From UBA4416 sp044340865 (GTDB lineage: Bacteria > Bacteroidota > Bacteroidia > B-17B0 > Aurantibacillaceae), in the NCBI GenBank assembly GCA_044340865.1, contig JBIISW010000009.1:1-35444 (forward strand): a DNA stretch of 35,444 nucleotides, in the 5' to 3' direction. The notes under the pieces are model-generated. The model saw only the letters and a list, made by a program, of their open reading frames with translations, was not told the origin of the DNA and did not search any database. A program made the translations under genes and the position numbers. Shown piece by piece: positions 24,757 through 34,700 of this stretch (positions are counted from its first letter, which is position 1; each line of letters begins with the position of its first letter).

Positions 24757-27705
24757 ATGGTTTTAGGAAATCAAAATAGAAACAAAATTCTGAGAATAAT
24801 AGGTTGTATTATTTTGTTTTCTTTTCATTCCTTTGCTCAAGAGAAAGAAGTTATTTGGGAAAATAGCTTAGATCCAAACATTCCTTATACCGTCACTATT
24901 TATGGAACAAACCAAGGATTAATCCAAAATCAGATTGATGATATTGAGGTAAAAGACGCCAATTCATTTTTAATGTGCACTGGTAATGGTATTTTTGAGT
25001 TTAACGGTTTAAATTTCAAGAACGTTCTTAACTACAAAAAATACCGAGATGGTACATTTAGAAAATTAGTGTTTTGTAAAAAAAGAAATAGGTTGTTTGC
25101 CATTGATAATATCAATCAGCTGTATGAAATTTTACCTAGTTTTCAGCAAATAAATCTAAATTCGGAAAGTGTATACGCTACGACCTTGAGCGGAGACAGT
25201 TTAATTTCAATTTGCGAATCTGGAAATATATATTTGACTCATGTCTTAACTAAAAAGACTAAGTTGGTTCATAAATTGAAGATAGCAAAATTATTGCCAA
25301 ATATTCAATATAAAAACTCAATGGTATTCCAATTCCCTTTCCTATATCTTATTACTAAGCAAGGTATTTTGAAGTTGAATGTGCTTAGTCACCAAGAGGC
25401 TATAGTATTAAAAAATGTATGTAATCGCCTTGAAGTAAATCCATTTACAAAAAGCATATACGCGTTAAGTGCTCATCGGCTTTTTAGAATAACACCTATC
25501 GCAAATGAAATTAAACTCAATGGAGAATTTATTTTAGAAGATATAACATTTAAAAATAAAACAAGTTTCTATGTGGCCACGCCTAGAGGCTTAATTTATT
25601 TTAATAACGGTCAACAGTTCCTTTACAATGATTTAAATGTATTGCCTACAAATCGTTTTCACTCATGCTATTATGATACTGTTTTTAGTAACCTCTATTT
25701 AGGAAGTATTGATAAAGGATTATTGAAGCTTACTTTTAAAAATTTGAATACACTTTATAATGAAAGTAATATGAATGAATCATCCATCGCTTCCATTATT
25801 AAAACAAAATCTGGAACTATTTTATTTGCTCAAATAGTAAATAATATCGTTCAAATAGAGAACGGTAAAACAAAACTGTTTAAAAATATGCGTTTAAATA
25901 TTTCGTCATTAGCTACTTATAACAATCTTGTTTACGTTGGTTCATGGGGAAAGGGATTAATTGTATTAGATGATACAACTGAAATAGCAAACATTAAATT
26001 TCCAAATCTATTAAGTAATCATGTGCATGCAGTTTTTAAAGATTCGAAAAATGCGATTTGGGTTGGAAATGAAAAAGGTGTTTCACGAGGAAACGATATT
26101 AATTCATTGCATCCATTTGCCAGTTCGAAAATAAAAAGTGAAATTACATGTATTTATGAATTAAAAAATGGAAGTATATGCTTGGGCGGAAACGATGGCA
26201 TGTACATTATTCAAAATGACAAAATCTCACGCATTACAAGTCAGAATCCAAACGTCTTTTTTAAACGTATTCGAGCTTTTTATGAAGATGCTAAAGGAAA
26301 AATTTGGATCGGGTCTTATGGTGGTGGTTTGTATTGTTACGACCAAAAGCGATTAATAAGTATCAATGCGATTCGAAATGTAAAATTGCCAGATGACATT
26401 TTTACATTATGCAAAGACGATTTCGGTTATGTCTATATGTCTTCAAATAACGGATTATGGCGTGTGTCTGAAAAAAAATTGAATGACATTTTAGAGCAGA
26501 AAATTAACTTTTTAATCCCTTTTCATTATTCAAGAGTTAATGGTCTATTGAATAATGAATTTAATGGTGGTTTTCAAAATAATTTTCTTAAAAACGGCAA
26601 TGAACTATATTTTCCTAGTGTTGAAGGGATTGTTATCGCGCATCCAGAACCTATAAAACTGAATTCACCCAAAGTTAAGATTGAAGAGATTTCCGCAAAT
26701 GATTCTATTGTTGATACGGATATTAAAACCTTTCAGAGAAAGAAAAATTCAATAACCATTAAAGTAGCATGTTCTACTGCAGAGTCAAAGCATAATGTTT
26801 TCTATCAGTATAAATTACTAAAAAATGGTGCCGAAAATTGGTCTTTACCAACGAAAGAAAATATATTTAATTTTAGAATGTTACCGCCCGATGATTACAC
26901 ATTTGTTGTGCGAGCGATTGATGGCCAAAATATGGAATCTCCATTCGAAACAACTTTTAAATTCGAAATATTGCCGTATTTTTATGAAACACGTTGGTTT
27001 CAAATATTGGTTGTATTATCCTTTATCCTAATTACTTATTTTGTTATTAGCACCATCAAGAACAATCGTCTGCATAAAGAAACATTGAATAAAGAAATTG
27101 CTCAACTCGAATTAAATGAAATTCAAGCTCAAATGAATCCTCATTTTATATTTAATGCGATGAATAGTATTTCCTATTATTTAAAAGTAAACGAAAATAA
27201 ATCGGCACAAGTTTATCTAAAACACCTTTCTAAGTTATTAAGAAAATTTTTGGATTATTCTAATACTGATTACATTGATATTGATAGTGAAGTGGAATTA
27301 CTCACATCTTATGTTGAAATAGAACGCATGCGTTTTACAGATAAATTTATTTTCGAAGTTAATTTGCCAAACGATTTAAAAAATTGTTTATTTCCAACCT
27401 ATATATTACAGCCTTTGATTGAAAATGCAATTAAACATGGCATTATTCCTTCTGAAGAAAGCCATAAGATTTGTTTGAGTTTTAAACAAGTGGAAAACGA
27501 ATTGATTGTTACCGTTGATGATGACGGTATTGGAAGAGTTTTAGCGGCCAAGAATAAATCAAAAAATCATCAATCAAAGGGTATTAATTTAATTCAAAAA
27601 AAAATAGTCTTATTAAAAGAACGCTTTGATGTGGATGTCAGCTTTAAAATTATCGACAAAGAATCTGGCACATTAGTTATTATTAAATTTCCTTTTATAG
27701 CATGA
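24757..27705 (+). CDS. Double-propeller histidine kinase (LytS-type HisKA_7TM-less, His_kinase family)
   Basis: A 982-residue sensor kinase. The signal peptide ends near residue 28 (FSFHSFAQ). I count 14 propeller blades in the periplasmic part (about 45-640), ending in strands such as VYVGSWGKGLIVLD and IWIGSYGGGLYCYD, giving two seven-bladed propellers. A Y_Y_Y-type domain follows (about 655-735; PPDDYTFVVRAIDG), then one membrane helix (about 750-770), a coiled coil and a LytS/YehU-type kinase domain. His796 in QMNPHFIFNAMNS is the expected phosphorylated residue; ATP-binding motifs are LIENAIKHGI and VDDDGIGR. Ligand unknown. Its TGA stop overlaps the ATG of the LytTR regulator, so the two are translationally coupled, and it should phosphorylate that regulator. 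Confidence 0.9.
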   Translation: MVLGNQNRNKILRIIGCIILFSFHSFAQEKEVIWENSLDPNIPYTVTIYGTNQGLIQNQIDDIEVKDANSFLMCTGNGIFEFNGLNFKNVLNYKKYRDGTFRKLVFCKKRNRLFAIDNINQLYEILPSFQQINLNSESVYATTLSGDSLISICESGNIYLTHVLTKKTKLVHKLKIAKLLPNIQYKNSMVFQFPFLYLITKQGILKLNVLSHQEAIVLKNVCNRLEVNPFTKSIYALSAHRLFRITPIANEIKLNGEFILEDITFKNKTSFYVATPRGLIYFNNGQQFLYNDLNVLPTNRFHSCYYDTVFSNLYLGSIDKGLLKLTFKNLNTLYNESNMNESSIASIIKTKSGTILFAQIVNNIVQIENGKTKLFKNMRLNISSLATYNNLVYVGSWGKGLIVLDDTTEIANIKFPNLLSNHVHAVFKDSKNAIWVGNEKGVSRGNDINSLHPFASSKIKSEITCIYELKNGSICLGGNDGMYIIQNDKISRITSQNPNVFFKRIRAFYEDAKGKIWIGSYGGGLYCYDQKRLISINAIRNVKLPDDIFTLCKDDFGYVYMSSNNGLWRVSEKKLNDILEQKINFLIPFHYSRVNGLLNNEFNGGFQNNFLKNGNELYFPSVEGIVIAHPEPIKLNSPKVKIEEISANDSIVDTDIKTFQRKKNSITIKVACSTAESKHNVFYQYKLLKNGAENWSLPTKENIFNFRMLPPDDYTFVVRAIDGQNMESPFETTFKFEILPYFYETRWFQILVVLSFILITYFVISTIKNNRLHKETLNKEIAQLELNEIQAQMNPHFIFNAMNSISYYLKVNENKSAQVYLKHLSKLLRKFLDYSNTDYIDIDSEVELLTSYVEIERMRFTDKFIFEVNLPNDLKNCLFPTYILQPLIENAIKHGIIPSEESHKICLSFKQVENELIVTVDDDGIGRVLAAKNKSKNHQSKGINLIQKKIVLLKERFDVDVSFKIIDKESGTLVIIKFPFIA

Positions 27706-28412
27706 TACTAGCTTTAATTATTGAAGATGAAATAAATAGCCAAAACTATTTGAAACAATTAGTGGAAGAAAAATTTCCAGACATTTGTATTTTAGATTGT
27801 GCAAAATCAGTTGAAACCGCTGTTTTGGCGATCGAAAGCCACAAACCAGATTTGGTTTTTTTAGATGTTGAAATTATTGGAGGAACCGGCTTTGATGTCT
27901 TAGAAAAGGTAAACTATAAAAATTTCGAAGTTATTTTTATTACCGCTTACCATCAATTTTCGTTACAAGCCTTAAAAAAAGAAGCCGTTGATTACATTCT
28001 CAAACCAATAGATGACGAAGAATTTGTAGTTGGGGTTAATAAAGCGTTAAATCGCATTAATACTAAAAAAGAAATTGAAAAAACTGAAAAAGTAAAAATT
28101 GTTTCTTTAAGTACTACTCATTTAGTAAATCATCACGAAATATTGTATTTGCAAGCAGATGGTGTTTATACCATCCTTTTTACTAAAAATGGAAAGATTA
28201 CTTCAACCAAAAATTTAGGAGAATATGAAACCGCATTAGGAACTATTTTTTTTAGATGCCATCATTCATTCATTGTTAATTTAAAATTCATTGCAAAAGT
28301 TGAAAAAAGTAGAAGTGGAGAAATAACCTTAGTAAGTGGAGAAAAAATTCCTGTTTCGCAGCGTAAAATTTCTAACTTGAATAAGTTATTGAAACATGGA
28401 AACAGGGGTTGA
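27702..28412 (+). CDS. LytTR-family response regulator
   Basis: A 236-residue response regulator. The receiver domain (about 1-120) has the acidic pocket Glu8-Asp9-Glu10, the phospho-acceptor Asp55 in LVFLDVEIIGG, the Thr81 switch and Lys101 in ILKPIDDEEF. The LytTR DNA-binding domain fills about 130-232 (EILYLQADGVYTILFT, GTIFFRCHHSFIVNLKFIAKV in part, GEKIPVSQRKISNL). It overlaps its kinase by four bases. LytTR regulators usually bind paired direct repeats about 21-22 bases apart; a repeat with that period lies 200-235 bases past this gene, before the giant surface protein, which is a reasonable target. Confidence 0.94.
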   Translation: MILALIIEDEINSQNYLKQLVEEKFPDICILDCAKSVETAVLAIESHKPDLVFLDVEIIGGTGFDVLEKVNYKNFEVIFITAYHQFSLQALKKEAVDYILKPIDDEEFVVGVNKALNRINTKKEIEKTEKVKIVSLSTTHLVNHHEILYLQADGVYTILFTKNGKITSTKNLGEYETALGTIFFRCHHSFIVNLKFIAKVEKSRSGEITLVSGEKIPVSQRKISNLNKLLKHGNRG

Positions 28413-28611
28413 TTTTAGTTAGTGTAAATTTTAACAATTTTCAATTTCGTTCTTCTTAAATTTTCGCTGTATATAATTTTAATCTTTAAAAATTAATAAT
28501 TAGTCGTTACATAAATACCGCTAATCTTATAATTAAAATCTAATTTGATTTTGTAGAATTACTGAATTTAGGTGTTATTTATCTATTTTTTAAGATTATT
28601 TTAATAAATAT

Positions 28612-28647
28612 TACTCACTTATTAAATCAAACTACTCACCTATTAAA
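28612..28647 (+). promoter_or_regulatory. 21-base-period direct repeat, candidate LytTR binding site
   Basis: TACTCACTTATTAAA (28612-28626) is repeated as TACTCACCTATTAAA (28633-28647), 14 of 15 bases identical, exactly 21 bases apart, i.e. on the same DNA face. The half-sites do not closely match the LytTR consensus I know, but spacing, position about 30 bases before a -7 box, and the adjacent LytTR gene support it. Confidence 0.5.
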
Positions 28648-28676
28648 CGCCTAATCCTTTTCATTTTATAAGTCGT

Positions 28677-28684
28677 TAATTTTG
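28677..28684 (+). promoter_or_regulatory. Candidate -7 box of the giant repeat-protein gene
   Basis: TAATTTTG fits TAnnTTTG and lies 52 bases before the ATG at 28736. There is no TTG at the normal upstream spacing, which would suit a promoter that needs an activator. Confidence 0.42.
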
Positions 28685-28692
28685 TGCCATCA

Positions 28693-28705
28693 TACCAAAT
28701 TGGTA
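28693..28705 (+). promoter_or_regulatory. Short palindrome in the leader of the giant gene
   Basis: TACCAA-A-TTGGTA is a perfect inverted repeat with one central base, just downstream of the -7 box and close to where the transcript would begin. It may be an operator or the end of a 5' hairpin; nothing else identifies it. Confidence 0.35.
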
Positions 28706-28735
28706 CAATATTGAACTTTTTTATTTAAAGTAATT

Positions 28736-31700
28736 ATGAAAATAAAAGCATTGTTTTTTAGTCTTTTGATTTTTTCAAAAGTTGTAATGTCTCAAACAGG
28801 AACAGTTGGCTCGCCGTTTACTTCGCTTTATCAAGCTAGAACTGTAACTACGCCTGGAACCTATTATTTTAATTTAGGTGGCACTACGTTCAATACGCAT
28901 GTAGCTGCTGATGGTTGGCTTTTAGTTGCTATTGATTTTGTGGGTGCTCCTGCTGCTGCATTGCCTCAAGTTAGTAGTCTTACAACAGCCACGCGCGCTA
29001 TTCTAACGCCTTCTGTGTTAAGTAAGTTAAACGAAATTAAAAGAGTAAAAATTTCAACAAGTAATGGTACAACCAATGCTGTAACCACTAACACAACCAT
29101 TATTAGCCGAGTAAAAAATAACCAAACACTTAATTCTGTAATTGCAGACAACGCTTTATTAGGAGCAGGTACCTGGGTTGGAACAGGTGCTGCTGGCTTA
29201 AATGGATTGCTTGGAGGTAATTCAACGGGACCTCTTGGATTACATGCACAAGTAATTCATGGTGTTAATAATGGTGCAATGTTGCATTGGCAGCCAGCAG
29301 GAGGCTACCGTTCTTCACCCGATTATTTTACCATTCCACCATCAGGTACTTCTTTCAATTTGTGGGTTCAGGCGGCAGATATGCCAGGCGGTATTAATGG
29401 GGAGATATGGTATAAAGCCAATGCCGATGTGACGGTTGCTACTGGTGTTTCATTATGGAAAGATCAAACCCATAATGCCATTAATTTAACACAAGCTACA
29501 ACTACTAAGCAACCTGTTATAAATAGCACAGGTGCTTTGATGATTAACTTTAACCCAAGTATTGCTTTTGACGGAACGGATGATGTTATAAATACAGCAA
29601 CAATAAGCCAATCATTAGTAATAGGTGGTGTTAATCCTAATTTCACTTCATCAAATTTTGTTGTTTACCGTTCTCCAAACACTTCAAATGGAATTCTATA
29701 TAATCAATCAAATGGATCTGGCGGTATTTGGAATATTGGAATGAATAAAAATTCTGGAATAATTACTAATAGATCTATTGGAAGTATTCCTGTAACGGCA
29801 AATGATATCAAATTACAAAGTTTGATAGGAAATGCAAATACATCTGCAAGTATAAATGTTAACGGTAACGTTAGTTCTACAACTTTAGGATCATCCGTTG
29901 GTACTGCAGGTAATAGCCCTTTTTGGGTTGGAGCACAAGGAACAGGTGGTTTTTCTGCGTCACATATTGCAGAAATAATTGTTTATCCTAGTGATTTATC
30001 GACTACAGCTACAAACAAACAACGTATTGAAAGTTATTTAGGTTTAAAATATGGCATTTCTTTACCGTTTAATTATGTAGCCAGTGATAATAGTACCGTT
30101 TTTTGGAACACAACAACGGCGGCAAGCTACAGTAATAATATTGCAGGTATTGGTAAAGATAACATTTCTGGCTTAGAACAAAAACAAAGTCAAAGTCAAA
30201 ATGCAGGCAATCAGGTTATTTTTGGTTTAGGAACTGTTGTTGCAAGTAATGCAGTTAACACCAATACCTTTACAGCTGACAAACAATTTATGGTTTGGGG
30301 TGATAATAATTTAACAAATGGAGCCATGTTTGTTGAAAGTGCAGACCCTAGCATTAATTACAAAATAAACAGAGTTTGGTTTGCACAAAATACCAACAGT
30401 TTTAATAAAGCAGTTCAGTTGTTAGTGCCAGCAACCTTATTTGGCGCAGCCTCCTCTGTTTCTAAAGTTATCATTAATAAATTAAATTCTTCATTTCCTA
30501 ATGATGGCAGTAATATCATTGTTTCGCCAACTTCCACTACAACGGTTAATTCAGTCATATATTATGCCTTTAATTTAACAGCTTCTCAAGTATCGAGTAA
30601 TTTTTATTTTACTTTAGCGAAAACATGTTCCCCAGTTGTTTCTATTGTTTCAACTCCAACAGCCATTTGTGGTGTGGGTTCAACAGCTACTATTTCAGCA
30701 ACTGTGGGTAAAACTAACGGATTGATTTTTAATGGAACAACCACGAGTTTAAATACCCCAAATATTATTTCAACCCAAATGCCAGCAAATGATGTTACGG
30801 TTGAATTATGGTTTAAACCAACTACCGCAGGAGTTATTATGAATGAATTAGGCAATTCTGGATGGCAACAGACTCAAATAGAAGTATCTACAACCGGGGA
30901 AGTAAATGTTAGAGTTTATAATTTAGCACCAGTATCTTTGGGTACAGTGGCTTTTAACACATGGAATCACGTGGCATTGCGATATAGCACCGTTGGAACA
31001 AAGTTAGATGGCGTTTTAAATGGCGTGCCTTCTTCTGGCTCAACAATTGGTGCAAGAGATAGGAGTGGGGCAACTAACTATAAATTTGGACTAATTGGGT
31101 CAAATAACATGGGAACTAATACCATGTTCAATGGCGCTATGGATGAAATTCGTATTTGGAAAGTAGCACGAACAAATGCTGAAATTGCTTCAAATATGAA
31201 TAAAGTCTTACCTGCAACTTCTGCAAATTTAGTGGCTTATTATCAATTTAACGAATTGTCAGGCACTACAACTGCAGATGCTACTGCAGCATTAAATACC
31301 GGTACCATAGTTAATACAGCTGGATTTTTAATTCCTTCAACGGCACCAGTAGGAAACTCATATTTATGGTCAACTTCGGCTACTACATCAAGCATAGTTG
31401 TTTCGCCTACAGTTACAACAACCTATTCATTACAAATTACGGATGCAGAAAATTGCCAAGGCACTCAAACCTTCAGTTTAAATGTATACGCACTACCTAC
31501 TATTTCAGTGGCAGCTAATCCAACAGTTATCTGTGCAGGTAGCCCATCTACTTTAACGGCTAGTGGCGCATCAACGTATACTTGGACAAGTGGTCCAAGC
31601 ACATCAACCAATACAGTAAACACAGCAGGAACCTATACCGTATTAGGAACAAATGGTAATGGTTGTGTAAATACGCAAACCGTTAGTCTATTAGCAAATG

Positions 31701-34700
31701 GAGTTCCAACTTTAGCAGTTAATAATGGATCCATTTGTTCAGGAGATTCTTATACAATTTCTCCAAGCGGCGCATCAAGTTATACATACTCTGGTGGTTC
31801 AGATATTGTTAGTCCTCTTATTACAACAACTTATACAGTGGTAGGTTCAAATACAGCAGGATGTGTAAGCTCTAAAACTTTATCTGTAGAAGTAAATAAA
31901 AAACCAAATACAGTAATTACAGGCACAAATACTATTTGTACAGGGAACTCAGCAACATTGTCTACTCAATTTTTAGGTTCGGCCATAGGTGGCGTTGTTA
32001 CTTATTCGGCTGGCTATGCCATTCATACGTTTACGTCTAATGGTACATTTAGTGTAACGGGTAATTTACCGGTAGAATATTTAATTGTAGCTGGCGGCGG
32101 CGGCGGCGGTTACCGTCATGGCGCTGGTGGCGGCGGTGGCGGCTTGCTTACAGGTAGTTTGAGTGTAACAGCTGCATCATTTCCAATTATTATTGGTGCA
32201 GGCGGTGCAGGTGGTGCAGCCGCATTACCTGATGGGCGTAATGGTTCTAATAGTTCCGCACTTTCATATACTGCTATAGGCGGTGGTGGAGGTGGTTCTA
32301 ATGATGGACCAACTCCTGGAAATGGAGGAAGTGGTGGCGGTGCGCCTCAAGGTAGAACGCCAGGTACAGCAGTGTCAGGACAAGGATTTAGCGGAGGTGC
32401 TGGCAGTGCAGCCAATTTTAATCATGGCGGCGGTGGCGGTGCAGGTGGTGTTGGCGTTTCTGGAACAAATACACAATCTGGTAATGGAGGCCCTGGTTTA
32501 TTAAGTAACATCAGCGGTAGTGCAACATATTATGCTGGTGGCGGTGGCGGCGGTGATCATATACCTGCTTCTGCTCTTCAAGCACTCGGAGGTATCGGTG
32601 GTGGAGGTAAAGGAGGCGTGCCTAATTTAAATAACCCTGGAGAAAATGGCGCAGCCAATACTGGCGGTGGAGGCGGTGGAGCTTCAACCACATCTGGAGG
32701 TAATTCAAATGGAGGTAATGGCGGTTCAGGTATTGTCATCATACGTTATTTACTTTCAAATACAGGTAGTGAACCAAGCTCTTATGCTTGGTCAACGGGT
32801 GCAACAACGTCAAGCATTTCAGTTACACCAACTGTTACCACAACCTATTCTGTTGTTGCAACTTCAACAGCGGGATGTGTTGGCAATACCAGTGTATTTA
32901 CTGTTTCTGTAAATGCCTTACCAGTAGTAACAGCAGCAGCTAATCCAACAACTATTTGTGGATCAGGTACATCAACCTTAACAGCAGGCGGCGCTTCAAC
33001 TTATACATGGACAAGTGGACCAAGTACATCTACTAATACAACGACTTCAGCAGGAACCTTTACCGTAGCAGGTACAAATGGTAATGGTTGTGTTAATACG
33101 CAAACAGTTAGTTTAGTAATTAACGCCTTACCAACTTTAACGGTTAGCAATGGAACAATTTGTGTTGGAGGTTCATATACAATATCACCGAGTGGCGCTT
33201 CAACTTATGTTTACTCTGGCGGTTCATCAGTTGTTAGTCCAACTACATCAACTAATTATACCGTAACAGGCACGGATGCTAATAGTTGTGTAAATACAGC
33301 AACATTAAGTTTAACTGTGAATGCATTACCAGTTGTAACAGCTGTAGCCAATCCAACAGCAATTTGTGTAGGTGGTACATCAACGTTAACAGCAGGTGGC
33401 GCGTCAACTTATACATGGACAAGTGGTCCAACAACATCAACGAATACAGTAAGTACAGCAGGAACATATACAGTTACAGGCACAAATGGCAACGGATGCG
33501 TTAATACACAAACAGTAAGTTTAGTAGTTAATACATTACCAGTAGTAACAGCAGTAGCCAATCCAACAGCAATTTGTGCAGGAGGTACATCCACCTTCAC
33601 AGCAGGTGGCGCTTCAACTTACACATGGACTAGTGGCCCTACAACATCAACGAATACAGCAAGCACAGCAGGAACTTATACTGTAACAGGTACAAATGGT
33701 AATGGTTGTGTTAATACACAAACCGTTAGTTTAGCTGTGAATAGTAATCCAACCTTAGCATTAGGTACTGTTAAAAATGTATCCTGCCTAGGAAGTTCAA
33801 CAGGATCAATCAGTACAGTAGCATCAGGAGGTGCATCAGGATATAGTTATGCATGGACATCAGCAGTGAGTACAACAAACACAGCAACAGGATTATTGGC
33901 GGGTGTTTACACAACAACCGTAACCGATGCAAATGGCTGTAAAGCGACTTTAACTAACACCGTAGCAGCACCAAGCACAAGCTTAAGTGCATCAGTTGCT
34001 ACAAGTACAGCAGGTTGTGGTTTAGCAAATGGAACAGCAACTGTAACAGCAACAGGAGGATGGAATACAGGTTATACCTACCAATGGCAATCAAGTGCAA
34101 GTACAACAACGTTAGGATCAGGCTATGTAGCAGGAACGTATACAACTAATGTAACCGATGCAAATGGTTGTTCAATTGTTAAAACATTTACAATATTAAA
34201 TGCAACAACACCAACAGTAAATGTAGTATCAAGTAGTTCTGTAATATGTAGTGGACAAACAACAACATTGACACCAAGCGGAGCAGTAAGTTATACATTA
34301 TCATTGCCAAGTACAACGTTTACAAGCAATGTAGCCGTATCGCCTATTACAACTACTGTTTATAACATCAGTGGAACCGATGCGAATAATTGTGTAAGTG
34401 GCATAAAATCAATTACGATAACAGTAAACGCAACACCAACAGTTGCTTTAAGCTTAAGCAGTGCAAGTATCTGCTTAGGTAATACAGCCACTGTAACCCC
34501 AAGTGGAGCAAATACTTACACATTAATAAATAGCGGCGCAAGCATTACAACAAACACAGTTGTAAGCCCAATAGCAACAACAATATACACAGTATCTGGG
34601 ACAAGTACAGCAGGATGCGTTAGTACACCAACAGTAATCACCGTTGCAGTAAACAGCAATCCAACCTTAGCATTAGGTAGCATTAAAGATGTATCCTGCT

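Larger units (their letters stand above)
28413..28735 (+). promoter_or_regulatory. Regulatory region before the giant repeat protein
   Basis: A 323-base gap with no gene. It contains, in order, a TTAGTCGTTACAT-like element near 28500, a 15-base direct repeat with 21-base period (28612-28647), a -7-like box (28677-28684) and a short palindrome (28693-28705) in the expected leader. TCGTTA occurs again at 28673-28678. No terminator is evident after the LytTR gene, so read-through into the giant gene is possible. Confidence 0.6.

Noticed and set aside
32090..32160. GC-rich GGC runs as a foreign insertion or origin
   Set aside because: The runs are in frame and code for the glycine-rich domain; no origin motifs are present.
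32918..33745. Possible CRISPR-like array
   Set aside because: The units are 198-210 bases, in frame and protein-coding, with no short direct repeats and variable spacers.
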